Below, one piece after another: positions 32,736 to 44,139 of a stretch of 64,000 nt of DNA. The stretch is from Pieris napi. Its lineage: Eukaryota; Arthropoda; Insecta; Lepidoptera; Pieridae. The translations under genes and the position numbers were made by a program. Location of the stretch: positions 5,270,001-5,334,000 of the forward strand of contig NC_062245.1 of assembly GCF_905475465.1 (NCBI RefSeq), written 5' to 3'. Each line of letters opens with the position of its first letter. Position 1 is the first letter of the stretch. The notes below the pieces were generated by a model. The model worked only from the letters and a program-made list of their open reading frames with translations, ran no database searches and was not told where the DNA came from.

Positions 32736-32834
32736 CAGCGTTCGAGCGTGTGTTAAACGCGCACATCCGTCGATCGATCTTACGACGTCAGGGATGAGAG
32801 TCACAGGTTAAAGTCACTAGGCCAACACTGCTGT
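32736..32834 (-). repeat. SINE-1 head fragment
   Basis: On minus it reads AGCAGTGTTGGCCTAGTGAC, CTCATCCCTGACGTCGTAAG, GATCGATC and GTGCGCGTTTAACACACGC. The body and 3' end are absent. Confidence 0.7.
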
Positions 32835-32837
32835 GAT

Positions 32838-33715
32838 ATTGATTTTTTATTTATTCAGCGACTAGCTATCTACCAGATGATAACTTTTTGGGAAGCACAT
32901 AAAAATTAAATGAAAATACGCTTTTATAGTTGCAGTATTTGCCAAACGCTTTATCTTATGAATGGGTACACAGTATAACATATTATTCAACACGGCTGTC
33001 ACGGGTGGCTGTCAACTGGATACTGTCGTTTGTTCAAAACGATTGTCAATAGACCAGTGTCTACTGTCTACACTTCATCATTGTTACGTTAGCAGGGCCA
33101 TGTGTTTTATTTTTAAAACACTTAAAATTTCTATGGACTCGTTTAGGTAAAAACTTAATATAATTATCTAAATGATTGTTGTATTAAATTGTCTACTATA
33201 TGTATCAAAAAACCTCAGTACAGGACTTAGGTTTAAAGACTTTATTTTCTCAAAAAGACAAAAAATGTCACTTACATGAGAATAATACTCTAGATTAACA
33301 TAACATTGTAGTCGTTCTTAAAATAATCACAAAAAGATAGCCGTACATGCAATAATCTTAAAAATAAAAGTAACCAAAGAAATATGAATTAAAAGTAATT
33401 ATAAGAAATGAATTTAAAAGTAATTTTGTTTAACATATTCAGTTAGCTTCGATTTGAATGAATTGATAGAAGTAATATTTTTTATATCTGTGGGTAGTTT
33501 ATTGTACAGTGATTTAATCATTGAAACGTGTTTTCTGCGTATTGTATAGTATAGTATATAGTTGTATAGTATTGTCTTTTTAACTATCACGTAATTATTA
33601 TTATTACCAGCAACGCAATACTGCGAGGAGATCTTTCCAGCTCCAGGTATTTTATTTTGTTAATTTAATTTTATATCATAAAAATTAAAATAATAATAAT
33701 AATAAAAATATCACG
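32838..33715. other. AT-rich stretch, nothing recognised
   Basis: One isolated GCCGTACA (33340-33347), the 8-mer of the element at 50697, occurs here; one such hit is expected by chance. Plus frame 32962-33150 has no support. Confidence 0.45.
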
Positions 33716-33719
33716 ACTC

Positions 33720-33942
33720 TTTTTTTTTTTTAAAGACAATTCACACCAATTGACCTAGTCCCATGCTAAGCTGGTGAAGCTTGTGTTATGGGTACTAGGC
33801 AACGGATATACATACATATTATAGATAGATAGACATATAAATACATATTTAAACACCCAAGACCTTAGCACAACACCAAAAGCTCATCACATCGATGTTC
33901 GTCTCAGCCGGGGATCGAACCCGGGACCCATGGATTCGCAGT
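33720..33942 (-). repeat. SINE-2, head-truncated
   Basis: It matches the copy at 12749-13008 closely from the T run (its tail) to GACTGCGAATCC, keeping the B box CGGGTTCGATCCCCGG but lacking the A-box part of the head. It is a 5'-truncated retroposed copy. Confidence 0.85.
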
Positions 33943-34123
33943 CTCTCTGTCATAAAATACTTGTTTTTATTTTAAAATGAAAAATTGCACTCTTACTGAG
34001 ACACCCTATAGTATATATTTAGGTTGATATACATTTTAAATAGTGTAATAATAAAATTAATTAGTATTCCCTACCGCCTCTTAGGAATTAACGCATATGT
34101 CGTACCTCCATTATAAACCTTCA

Positions 34124-34289
34124 GCCCTGCGATTCTGTAACTCACTTTTCTGAAAAGGTGGAAGCTTGTAGTTTATTGATTATTAGAATGCCAAATCATA
34201 AAATGACTGCTTCACGACTGATTTGAGAGCGACCGCCGATGCGAAAACCGCTGTGTGAGTTCGAAAAGTGAGTTACAGAATCGCAGGGC
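34124..34289. mobile_element. MITE-B, complete, 27-bp perfect inverted repeats
   Basis: The 27 bases at 34124-34150 are exactly inverted at 34263-34289 (outer end GCCCTGCGATTCTGTAACTC). The 166-bp element has no open frame. Partial copies lie at 3421, 16580 and 19690. No clear target duplication flanks it, so the superfamily is open. Confidence 0.85.
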
Positions 34290-34818
34290 AGGTTCCGAAA
34301 TAATTATTATATCGGACTAGTAGACTCAGGCTACTTCCTTTATTAATAAATAAAACAGAAGCAGATGTCGCTGTCTAAGTCCCATTAAGGCGCTATGGGA
34401 CAAACACAGCGATAAAATTCAAAGTCGTAAGTCGTAGAAGGTCACTAGTCAAGCCTACCTAAGCTCGCCCTAGACTTGCTGGCGACACTCGCGACCTAGT
34501 TTCTGCTAAAAAATTGTCTCAGGACAACATACCTAAGTCATATTTTCAGCTAACGTACTCTAGACTGTATTGACGTTTGTTAGACTCTTAACGCTTTGAT
34601 AAACAAATATTCCTTGCGGTTTTGCTTCAGTTTACATTTGCGGAGTGTAGCGTAAGAGTTGAAAGATACGCTAAAATATTGTATATAATAATAGTTTCTA
34701 GTAAAGAGATTCTAATTAATATTAGTCACAAAAAGTATTAAAAACTAGTACAAATATAACACGCAACATTTAAAAAAAAATTTCTCAAATTATAAATAGT
34801 AAAGTAAAAGTACTAAAT
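34290..34818. other. unique stretch, nothing recognised
   Basis: The patch at 34360-34520 is GC-richer but has stops in all frames at short intervals. Confidence 0.4.
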
Positions 34819-34820
34819 AA

Positions 34821-35237
34821 TTTTTGAAGTGAAACTTCTTTATCGGGGTTGGAAAAAAATTTAGTGTAACATTTTTCGGTTACGCGTCGCATTTGACCGT
34901 TACGCGCGTCTTTTTCTCGTCCCTACCACGTTTGATTCGAAGAGATTCTAAACCATTAATAACAAAAATGTATAATAACTATAACAATGATACTAAAAAT
35001 TATATTACAATTTATGAAATTCTGTAATAATCTTAGTGGTAATAAGGTAAAATGAAATAATTGTATTATTTGTATTCAAGTCTGTGATATTAAAAGCCTT
35101 TTGTTAAACTTTATCTAATTTAACTTTATTTAACCAATTTCTGTAAAGTTAGTTGTATATAGATAATTTTTTCGAAAAATAAGGTCATAAAGAAGTTTCA
35201 CTTCTAACGTGTGTACACTAGTACACGCACATTTTTT
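34821..35237 (+). mobile_element. MITE-A copy 4
   Basis: The left end is TTTTTGAAGTGAAACTTCTT. The inverse GAAGTTTCACTTC lies near 35192, followed by GTGTACACTAGTACACGCAC and a T run. The interior is AT-rich and differs from copy 3, so the family has variable interiors with conserved ends. Confidence 0.75.
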
Positions 35238-35239
35238 AT

Positions 35240-35790
35240 TAAAATTTTTTTTCGTCGTAGTCAAAGACAACATAAAGGACAAAAAACTCTATTAATTCCA
35301 CATAAAATGAAAGTAATAATAATTAACTAAGTGAGACTCTCGGGTAGTTAAGAAAGCCATTGCCAGATTACAATCATCATTAAAAAACCGTCTATTTAAT
35401 ATTGTAAGTATATTTTTGGTATTAAATTGTCTAGAACATGCCTCCTTATAGAGTTGGAACAATACGGGGTACGTTTATCGTAGACATTGTTGGCTCGCAT
35501 GGTTGGAGGTTTTCTGGTATGGATGAAAATACTTTTACTACATATTCATTGAAGAATTTCTCTTTGTGAGATAGTCTTTATCTATTATTATTATATTTAT
35601 TGTATATATCAACTACAGAAATAAATTGAACAATATCTCGCTATTTCATTGTTTCATTTGTGTTTTATTATTTTGTATTTCAGCTTTACGAGATATAATT
35701 TAATAAAAGGATTATCATTTAATCAAAATAATCCACCATTAAGAGAAATATTGACAGTTAGATGTAATATTTATCAAATCTGAAATTAAA
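35240..35790. other. AT-rich stretch, nothing recognised
   Basis: No gene or repeat was recognised. Confidence 0.5.
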
Positions 35791-35792
35791 AA

Positions 35793-35820
35793 GTTATATC
35801 CGAACCAATTCGATTTTAGA
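35793..35820 (+). pseudogene. LINE relic (family L), left of the fold-back insertion
   Basis: TATCCGAACCAATTCGATTT is the family L sequence that should continue GGTCCTTCAAG. That continuation is found only beyond the 1.4-kb fold-back element, at 37239. Confidence 0.75.
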
Positions 35821-37238
35821 CCAGTGCAGATAGCCTTCAAAATAAATAAAAAGTGAAAAAAATTACAGTAGGATGAAACCCATTAGAAAGGCAGGGGAAT
35901 ATGATCAAAATGAAAGGAAAAATAAATTACGGTCGATCTGAGGTCGGGAAGGGGGAGCGGGGGGAGTTTTAAGGGTAAAAAACGGTTTATCTCGATTTCC
36001 GGCAAAACTACAAGTCCTATCGAAGAAAAATAAAGGGCAAAGTTGTAGGTAATAAAAAGATCTAAAACTTTTGTTTTTACACATTTTTAACATAACCTCA
36101 AAATTGGTGTGAAAAATTCAAAAAACCAAGTTTTTGGTTTTTTATTTTTATCTTTAACAAAAATTTATTTTTTTAAACGAAATTTGGTGAAAACTTACCT
36201 TATTATGTCCCAAATATACTGTAATTTATTTGATTAAAAATATTTATTTGTTCGCCTTATTTTGAATTAATATCGAAAAAACACCCTAATTTTCAATCGA
36301 AAATTCTGACGTCAAAATTTCAGCTTTTTTCAAAGGGTTGGTGAAATCTCTACTTTCCTATGGTAAAAAAATATATATATATTACCATAGTAAATCTTCT
36401 CAGAAAATGCAAAAAATCGTATGCAGTAACGCCCAGACCTGTCATCCCCTTCCTTACTTCTCTATGAAATACGAAAATTTTAGCCCATCTAAAGGCTAAA
36501 CTTTTTTTTTAGGTCACTCAGGTATATATAAGTTATCTTAAAATAGTAATAAATAGGCATCTGATTATAATTTTAAGAAGATTCATAGAGAAGTAGGGAA
36601 GGGTATGACGGGTCTGGGCGTTACTGCATACGATGTTTTGCATTTTCTGAGAAGATTTTATATGGTAATATATATATTTTTTTTACCATAGGAAAGTAGA
36701 GATTTCAACGAACTGAAAGCACACCAACCCTTTGAAAAAAGCTGAAATTTTGACGTCAGAATTTTCGATTGAAAATTAGGGTGTTTTTTCGATATTAATT
36801 CAAAATAAGGCGAACAAATAAATATTTTTAATCAAATAAATTACGGTATATTTGGGACATAATAAGGTAAATTTTCACCAAATTTCGTTTAAAAAAATAA
36901 AGTTTTGTAAAAGATAAAAATAAAAAACCAAAAACTTGGTTATTTTAATTTTTCACACCAATTTTGAGGTTATGTGAAAAATGTGTAAATACAAAAGTTT
37001 TAGATCTTTTTATTACCTACAACTTTGCCATTTAACTTTCTTTGATAAGACTTTTAGTTTTGCCGGAAATAGAGGTAAACCGTTTTTTACCCTTAAAACT
37101 CCCCCCCCTACCCCTTCCCGACCTCAGATCGACCGTAATTTATTTTTCCTTTCATTTTGATCATATTCCCCTGCTTTTCTAATGGGTTTCATTCTACTGT
37201 AATTTTTTTTGGTTTCAAAAATTATCGGCACTGGTCTA
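35821..37238. mobile_element. 1.4-kb fold-back element inserted in a LINE relic
   Basis: Two inverted arms of about 650 bp (35821-36468 and 36582-37238) enclose a 113-bp spacer. The match runs through the ends (CCAGTGC/GCACTGG), the GGTCGATCTGAGGTCGGGAA region, AACGCCCAGACC and CTTCTCTATGAA. Arms differ by scattered substitutions and a few indels, including about 13 extra bases near 36708. No transposase frame is present. TTAGA lies at both borders and gives the best restoration of the LINE; TA is an alternative. Transcription would give a long hairpin RNA. Confidence 0.9.
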
Positions 37239-37386
37239 TTAGATTCCTTCAAGAAAAGAGCGTACCAATTCTTGAAGGCCGGCAACACACTTGCGAGCTT
37301 TCTGGCAATGTGAGTGTCCATGGGTGTGTATCACTTAACAGCAGATGAGCCTCCTGCCCGTTTTCCTCCTATTACATAAAAAAAAA
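37239..37386 (+). pseudogene. LINE relic (family L), right of the fold-back insertion
   Basis: The sequence resumes TTCCTTCAAGAAAAGAGCG, GGCCGGCAACACACTTGCG, GTCCATGGGTG, CACTTAACAGCAGATGAGCC and CCCGTTTTCCTCC. Together with 35793-35820 it is one relic split by the fold-back element. Confidence 0.8.
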
Positions 37387-37387
37387 T

Positions 37388-37913
37388 CTGTATATAGTAG
37401 TAGGTCTAAATCTAGGATAGAAAAACATTAATTACTACGAAATCTTAAAGTAGTTTGAAGGGTAGGGTAGACTAAATTGCTTTGACAAAAATCACGGATT
37501 AAATATTATATAATAGAATTATATATGTGTGTGAAGGTAATTTGTGTATTACAGTAAGTAACTTAAATTAAACTGACCTCGCCATTTTTAATTTAATAAT
37601 AATATTATATTTGTACGATTATAAAAAATCTAAACCTATCTAACAATCAAATCCCATTTTCCATTGCTTGTGTCCTATGGTGTAATCTAAGTACCTATTG
37701 TGTTCATACTATTCAGTGCATCATTGTGTGAGAACCGGCATGCTTTGTGGGACAGCTGAGCGTCCCTCAATATGTAATAATGTTATATAATATTCACTTG
37801 GTTTATGAAGTACGTGGTTCTAAATCCATGTTATAAATGGGTCGGTCAATGTCCGAATTACAGATGTTATTATAAGTACAGATAGATGAGGTGGTCTGCT
37901 CCGAAAATTATAG
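37388..37913. other. AT-rich stretch, nothing recognised
   Basis: No gene or repeat was recognised. Confidence 0.5.
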
Positions 37914-37914
37914 T

Positions 37915-38337
37915 ACAAAGGTATGGTACCCTTGGCGTTGCGTAGAGATGTGGGGTCTCTCTGCATATTCTACCGCATTTACCATGGAGAGTGTTCAGAG
38001 GAGTTGTTCGGTCTAATACATGCAGCTGAGTTTCATCATCGGACGTCAAGGCAAAATACAAAATATCATCCGTATCACCTCGACGTCCGTCGTTCCACAA
38101 CTGAGCGTTTTCTAAGGCAGTTTTTGCCGCGCACCACCACTATGTGGAACCAGCTGCCCACTGAAGTATTTCCGAACCAATTCGACTTAGGGTCCTTCAA
38201 GAAAAGAGCGTACCAATTCTTAAAAGGCCGGCAACGCACTCGCGAGACCTCTGGCATTGAGAGTGTACAATGTACATGGGCGGCGGTATCACTTAACATC
38301 AGGTGAGCCTCCTGCCCGTTTGTCCCCCGTTCTATAA
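37915..38337 (+). pseudogene. LINE RT C-terminus, longest family L copy
   Basis: The reading frame 37923-38306 holds VPLALRRDVGSLCIFYRIYH, then ECSEELFGLI, FHHRTSRQNTKYHPYHLD, FLRQFLPRTTTMWNQLPTEV and FDLGSFKKRAYQFLKGRQRT. The order RR-VGSL--FYR-YHG ... PRT---WN-LP-EV ... F-LG-FKKR is that of the C-terminal end of non-LTR reverse-transcriptase polyproteins (CR1/Jockey-like). About 110 codons are open, so it is the best preserved copy, but the polymerase domain itself is missing. The frame's ATG is internal. The tail ends with an A run at 38333. Confidence 0.8.
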
Positions 38338-38339
38338 AA

Positions 38340-40030
38340 AAAACTAATAATAATAACTAATTTAATATTAACATAGTTTGTAGACAACTTATATAGGTAA
38401 AACAAATACCACTGGGCCGGCCTACTGAGTGATTATAAAAAAAGCCAGCGTACTATCACACTACACTATAATTTCAACATTACGAGCAGAAAACAAGTAG
38501 AAATACTCTTCGCGAACTTTTCGAACTGCAAACTCGTGTGTCGTAAAGTGAAATAGGATTCTGTGACACAGTTGGAATTTACTTTTATAACTCCTTCGGG
38601 TGTGATACAGAGTAGGAAAAACTATGTAAGATGTTGATTGGTATATTCTTCAAATATATTTGGTGAAACCGCAATGTCTTAGAACAGACCATAGTGTACA
38701 GTGCCATAGGACACACGACTCTTAATCTTGACCAAAACGTCAAGACTGACAACCGAATACTACAGCAGGATAATAAATCGTAAATGTACTACAAATAAAC
38801 TTTCAATTTTGATTAACACATCACTCTGGTATCGTTTGTATAGTAGTTAAATTGATATGATAGTATTTAACTGATTATAAATATCGTAAATTTATAGACT
38901 GTAATTTTTTAAATTAGAAATCACATCGACTCGTAGCGAAAGAAAGTTTCTTTTAAATGTTTAATAATATTTATAGTTTGTATTTATTTATAAGAAATAG
39001 GTTATCAGAAGTTAGTAGGATTTTAAAATAAATTAATAATGTATAGACAGTTTTTATTCTTAATTTTTTTGTAAAATAAATAATTATGGTAAACCCACAT
39101 CCATAGTTATGCAGATAATCGAGTCAACCATAGCGAAAGAAGTGAGCACTTAATTTTGGTATTGAAATTTCCGACGGAAAAATTCACGCCAATTTAACAC
39201 CTATTGTCCATATCCAAGAGTCAAATTTGCGTGAATTTAAATTGGTTTTATAACGTTATTGTATTCAAATTCGTTTAGTATCGCTTTATGTAAATTTTGA
39301 AATAACTGTCGTTCGACATTTAGGTAAATGTGTACGTGATTTGTTTAGAAGTTTTCCTTTTGAAGTTGCTTTGTTTAACAAATTTTCTCATTAAAATTAG
39401 CTTGTTAACAAATTGGGTTTGAGCGGTAGACAGTTTTAAGTTAAAGAGCTATAAAGAAAATACGATAAAAGGAACCTGTAAAAATTAAAGGAAAGTGGTT
39501 TTTGTTACTTTGTTTTTTTCAAATTTTCATGCTAATTTATATTACATAAGCCACTTTTATTTCCACACGGTTTTATCACGTTGGGTTCAATTTCCGACAG
39601 TTGTTTCAGGTCGGTTACATATAGGTATACAGAATTTATTATATTAAATATAGGAGAAACTGAAAATTCAACTGATTGTATAATAAGATATATATGTATG
39701 GAAAACAGACAAAACCCGTTACTTAGGTGGTAATCATACTGATAGGAACCATATTCAAAACAGCGAGAGTATATCCAATAATATTCTAAAACTCGAGTAA
39801 ATATTTAGATCCGATCACAGAGCGATTTATTGATGGTAATTTACGATGCAATTTATGCCGTGGTTACAAATACCTATTGTCGGTCAATTAATTATTATGA
39901 TTTAGGTTCCATTCGTATTGAATTACATTGTAGGGCTGGCATACAAAATCTTATAGAATCCTCTAGAAGATCCATTCAGGAGCCTTCCAATAAGCAAGAT
40001 TTTTATACAGTTTAAAACGTTATAGCTCAA
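38340..40030. other. AT-rich stretch, nothing recognised
   Basis: Chance frames only (for example plus 39830-40015). No repeat shared with the window was noted. Confidence 0.45.
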
Positions 40031-40034
40031 ATAA

Positions 40035-40171
40035 AGATGCAATTTTATTTATACTCTCAAAAATCACACATGTTAAATTGAGGACAATCAATCACTTGAA
40101 TGAAAATTGATTAGAATAATTATATAAACGTGTGAAAATGACATGAGAAATTATCAAGGCGCAGCGCTAAT
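40035..40171 (-). terminator. candidate 3' UTR and poly(A) signal
   Basis: On minus, AATAAA (complement of TTTATT at about 40046-40051) lies roughly 120 bp after the stop of the cysteine-rich exon, a usual distance. The sequence is AT-rich without repeats. Confidence 0.4.
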
Positions 40172-40281
40172 TCATGCAACTTCCTCACAATCAAGTAGCC
40201 CGCAATATCGCACACATCTCCCGAATGGATCTTTTGCATTGAAGAAGTCGCATGGGTCCGCCAAGCGTCCGCGAATATACA
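40172..40281 (-). CDS. candidate terminal exon, cysteine-rich C-terminus
   Basis: On minus, the acceptor TATGTATTACAG is followed by two bases and 35 codons to a TGA: YIRGRLADPCDFFNAKDPFG then RCVRYCGLLDCEEVA. Four cysteines in 22 residues (spacing C-11-C-3-C-4-C) and GC-rich codons stand out sharply from the AT-rich surroundings. A poly(A) signal follows. It looks like the end of a small secreted or extracellular disulfide-bonded protein, but the family is not recognised and upstream exons (to the right, on minus) were not found. Intron phase 1 is implied at its start. Confidence 0.5.
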
Positions 40282-40289
40282 CTGTAATA

Positions 40290-40688
40290 CATAATACATA
40301 ACTATATCTGAATAAACACGATAAAAGTCATGAATTACGATTTAAAAGTTAGCATGAGTATTGTAATTCCATATTAAAAAATATTATGTATGTGAACTAT
40401 TTATTATTGTTTATTAGATGATGATTTATATTACTCATAGAAAAAAACTAGAAAGTTAGACAAGTGAGATTTTATTAGATGTATAATTTAATTTGGCGAT
40501 TGATTATACAATCATTTAATTATAAATATTTACTGGAAAACTTCAAAAAAACAGTTTTAAAATATATGTCATGTCTGTAGTAAAATATGTGTGTATCATA
40601 GGAGTGACGTTATAGTTTTTTACTAGAGTAGAATTGGGTCATGAGACAAAGCCGCAGCTATTTCTAGATTCATTTTAAACCATAATAA
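40290..40688. other. AT-rich, possible intron of the minus gene
   Basis: No exon or repeat was recognised. If the exon at 40172-40281 is real, this is its last intron. Confidence 0.35.
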
Positions 40689-40689
40689 A

Positions 40690-40795
40690 AATAGATCTCA
40701 AAGTTGGTCCCCTACGGCATTGTACTGATAATGCTGGGAGTATTTCCTCGCTGAATTGCAATATTCATTCGTTGTGCGAAGTTGCCATCTCTAGT
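40690..40795 (-). pseudogene. LINE 3'-end relic (family C)
   Basis: On minus it reads FAQRMNIAIQRGNTPSIIS then TMP and a stop, the extreme C-terminus of a non-LTR RT polyprotein. It is related to 27285-27460. Only about 100 bp survive. Confidence 0.65.
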
Positions 40796-40799
40796 TCAT

Positions 40800-41745
40800 A
40801 TGTCTACTATATATTCATATTGTACATTATTCTAAAAGCCATTGTAATGCGCTGAATAAAATTTCAAGTATAAAATGAATTTCTATGTTATATCCTACTT
40901 GATTTATTTGAATAATGACAATTTAGAAACTACTATTTTATATTTTAAAGGACCGTCCCGTGTTTGCCATGTATTTATATGTATATGTATATTCTTTTTT
41001 CCAATATTAATGTTTAAAGAACTTTATGTATCTTTACAAAAAATATATATTTTTACATGAGATACTTAAGATATACGAACGAGATACACGTCGTCATCTG
41101 ACAGCCGTCCTACTAGGCTCATATATGTATCTTTAATGCCTTTTTGAATTGGTTAAATGCGCTTATATTACGAATTTTAGAATTGATTAAATAATTGCAC
41201 ACCCTCATACTTAATAGACTTCTTCAAATAATTTGTAAGCGGCTTCGGCAAGATAAGCAAACTCGCTCGACGAGTATTGCGTGTAGTGGTGTGTTTAAAT
41301 TTTATACTAATTATTGCTAAGTTATATGTAATACTATTTTTAGTTGACCTGACAAACCTTGCCAAAAACAGTCTGATTGAGTATTCTTTATTCTTGTCGT
41401 ACAATTAATGTTATTGTTTTATATATCATGTTTTGAATATTAAGTATATTCTAACAAAATACACTAAAGTTTAACTGCATAGCTATTGTTGTTTATCTAC
41501 ACTTTATTGAAGTAACAATGTATCTCGCCTTTACACAGTACACACAGATAAATAAACAAAAGGGGACAGAAAAAATTTAGCCAATAGTCAGTTCCAAAAG
41601 AAACTGTATTATGTAGAACTAATTAAATGTTTTTAGTTTTTTTTGTTCCTGTTTAGTTTTCTTTTTCTTAACTATATGTAATACATGTATTTTTGCACTT
41701 TTTGCCTACCTTATGTAATTTAATACATTTTCTATTTTTTTCTTT
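40800..41745. other. AT-rich stretch, nothing recognised
   Basis: A GC-richer patch at 41075-41120 has short frames on minus but no consistent splice borders. Frames at plus 40875-41060 and minus 41177-41404 have no support. Confidence 0.45.
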
Positions 41746-41747
41746 TC

Positions 41748-41845
41748 TCACAGTGGTTGCCTGGAAGAGATCGCTCGAAAGCGATAAGGCCGCCAGTTGC
41801 CTTTCCTTCACATGTAATTATTTTATATTTTTATTTTTATGTTAT
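41748..41845 (+). repeat. RTE-like 3' tail repeat (family E), copy 2
   Basis: GTGGTTGCCTGGAAGAGATC, GCTCGAAAGCGATAAGGCCG and CCAGTTGCC are followed by a T/A-rich tail. This is the cleanest of three copies. Confidence 0.6.
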
Positions 41846-41889
41846 GTATTGCGTTTAATGTACGCATAACATAACGGAAGAGAAATACA

Positions 41890-42100
41890 TAGAGCATTGA
41901 TAACCCACCTTTAGACACCTCGACTGAATGGTGGCGAAGCTTGTGGGTTAACCATTTTTGGATGCCAGTGGGCGAAGGATGGTTGAATCACGGAATGATG
42001 GATGATGACGAAACTGAAGGAAATGGAACTTAAGAGATGGTGACTTTCCTGGACACCAAGGCACCATTTGGGTCGCAGCGCCAGAAGAGTGAAGGATTTT
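41890..42100. other. GC-richer island of unknown nature
   Basis: About 200 bp (TTGATAACCCACC to GCAGCGCCAGAAGAGTG) are clearly richer in G+C than the flanks. They contain no long frame and no tRNA-like boxes. It may be a repeat with its other copies outside the window. Confidence 0.35.
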
Positions 42101-42104
42101 AACA

Positions 42105-43155
42105 GAATTTTAATTTTATTTTATACCAAATAAAGGTAATCATACATCACCAACTTAATTCTTATTAACTGTGAAAAATATATGTTGTTGCGTGTATATA
42201 TTTTTTTGTAATTATGTACAATAATTTCACTATTACACTATTTCTCTTGCTGGGAAACACATCCTGAATACAAGAAGTTTTTTCTACTTTAAAATAAATA
42301 CATGTTTCGAAGAATATATAATACGTATTTCAATGTCAAATTTTTCTTATTGAGGTAATTTAGTTGTATATAAAAACTAATACCTTTTATTTATTGTTCT
42401 GGTACTGATTTACAATATGAGCCGTGTTATGCAAAATCATCATATCAATTATTAAATGGTAATACAACCCTTTCTTATGTTATAAACATTTTATCGGCAA
42501 TACTGTTCCAAATTTAATAAAAAATCGATTTGTGATTTCAATTTACTAAATTCTTGCGGAGATCTACCCTTTCGATCTTCACGTCATTTCGCCCACATTC
42601 AATATAAATTCCAATACAGTAAAAACATCCAATCATCCGATATTATAATTACAATGTTCAAGTAAATTCGTGGGCCACTCAAACTTTCTTAATAAAATAA
42701 AATTATTTGCCAGACGCCGTTATCCCTTTGATCCGTTTTATCCGGGGATATTTTTAAATTTACCGAAGTAGATTAAGGTTTTATGGATTAGATTAGCGTT
42801 CCTTATTTTCCTTTATCTTTTTCTGTTTATGGAGCTTTGGATTTGAAATTCTAATCATTATTATGAAACAAAATTTCATGGATGGTTGCGGCGTTCGATG
42901 CATACCTAGACCATACATATTGCGTGAGAGTACTGGGAGTATGAGTGTGTTATATAATTTTAAGTATGAAATGAATTTCTTAGGATTCGAATGCAACATT
43001 TTGTGAGCTATTCGATGTTTTTTAAATCCAAAGTGGAATTAATTTTGTTAATATTATTATTATTTAAAAAAAATACATTTTAGTTACTGTTATTTTATGT
43101 TAATTATTTATGCACTTCTTGTGCTTTACCGGCTGTAGGTGTTTCTTTTTTTAAT
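42105..43155. other. AT-rich stretch with one small plus frame
   Basis: Plus 42863-43006 encodes 47 residues (begins MKQNFMDGCGVRCIPRPY) inside a GC-richer patch. The minus frame over the same bases is also open. Nothing supports either as a gene. Confidence 0.35.
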
Positions 43156-43159
43156 TTTC

Positions 43160-43262
43160 CATATTAGGGTTGCTTGTAAGCGATAAGGCCGCCCGTTGCA
43201 TGAAAACTTATGTAACCTTTTTTTTTGTATGTATGTTTTTGTATAAAAATGTAAATAAATAA
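43160..43262 (+). repeat. RTE-like 3' tail repeat (family E), copy 3
   Basis: AGGGTTGCTTGTAAGCGATA and AGGCCGCCCGTTGC match copies 1 and 2 with an internal deletion, followed by an A/T-rich tail. Confidence 0.5.
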
Positions 43263-43264
43263 TT

Positions 43265-43940
43265 AAATTACGTTTTGAATCCCCTATACTCCCAAGAAGA
43301 ATTTATTCATTTTTAAGATCTGGACTACGCCCCTACAGTGGTCAGTGAGATGGAAAAACTATCAGGCATTTAGTAAGAATAAGAACGAAAGCGGTTTCTT
43401 AGTGGAGACTGTAGTCTCTGCGTAGACCTTTGGTGGTTGGGCTTAGTGACACATTTTTGTAGTAATTATACGAATTATGGAAAAGCAAACATTATTAGCT
43501 AAGTTGAAGACGTACAAGAATTTAATTATTAATATAATATAACAGCTTTAAACGTAGCTATTCAGTTCCGTAACAAGTTACAATTAATGTATGTCATAAG
43601 TTTATGAGTGACGTTAACTTTTATAATAATGCTGGCGTACGTTATACTAGGACTGAGCTAGTTATCTATTAAAATTAATGAAACAAAAATTCCTTGTATT
43701 GTAGAAAATCACATTTTCCTGATTACTTTACGAATATCGTTAGAGGTAAAAGGGTCTAGCCCACATTTTTAATTTTTTAAATGCCTATAGTTTACATAAT
43801 CAATGTGACCCATCTATTCGTTTGCAAAGAAAGAAAAAAAAACATTTAAAAAGTTTCAGACCGAAACACGATGCAAGATAGTATCTCCGTTTCTTTGGAA
43901 AAAATATTTGAATTGTTTATAAAAATATTAAGAGAATATT
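43265..43940. other. stretch without recognised features
   Basis: A GC-richer patch at 43320-43450 gives no long frame. No shared repeat was seen. Confidence 0.4.
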
Positions 43941-43942
43941 AG

Positions 43943-44137
43943 AATTCCTTCCCGGATCTCTTGCTCAATGCGAAGCGTCGTGATGCTTCCGACCCCGTTG
44001 TGACAGATGGCAATGCTGCCATTAGAATCAGAGAATTCTTAAAATATTTCAATTTTGGCCTAATTCTAACCTTTGCCTCTCTGGAAGGTTGTGGCACCTT
44101 TATATATCTGGAGTCAGCTATTTCCATAACATTTTAG
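43943..44137 (+). CDS. coding-like patch, unidentified
   Basis: After an AG the plus frame is open for 64 codons to a TAG and includes SFPDLLLNAKRRDASDPVV, TDGNAAIRIREFLKYFNFG and LEGCGTFIYLES. The G+C content exceeds the flanks. A GAAG/GTTGTG donor-like site falls near 44093. There is no ATG start. The opposite strand (43939-44127) is also open for 62 codons and has a stretch ALPSVTTGSEASRRF that faintly recalls hAT transposase C-termini. Which strand, if either, is coding cannot be told. Confidence 0.2.
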   Translation, partial: NSFPDLLLNAKRRDASDPVVTDGNAAIRIREFLKYFNFGLILTFASLEGCGTFIYLESAISITF

Positions 44138-44139
44138 TA

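Noticed and set aside
33340..33347. Solitary GCCGTACA as another element or excision footprint
   Set aside because: One 8-mer in about 60 kb is expected by chance; no arm sequence flanks it.
37923..38306. 127-aa plus frame as a host gene
   Set aside because: It is the C-terminus of a LINE polyprotein; homologous relics occur many times in the window.
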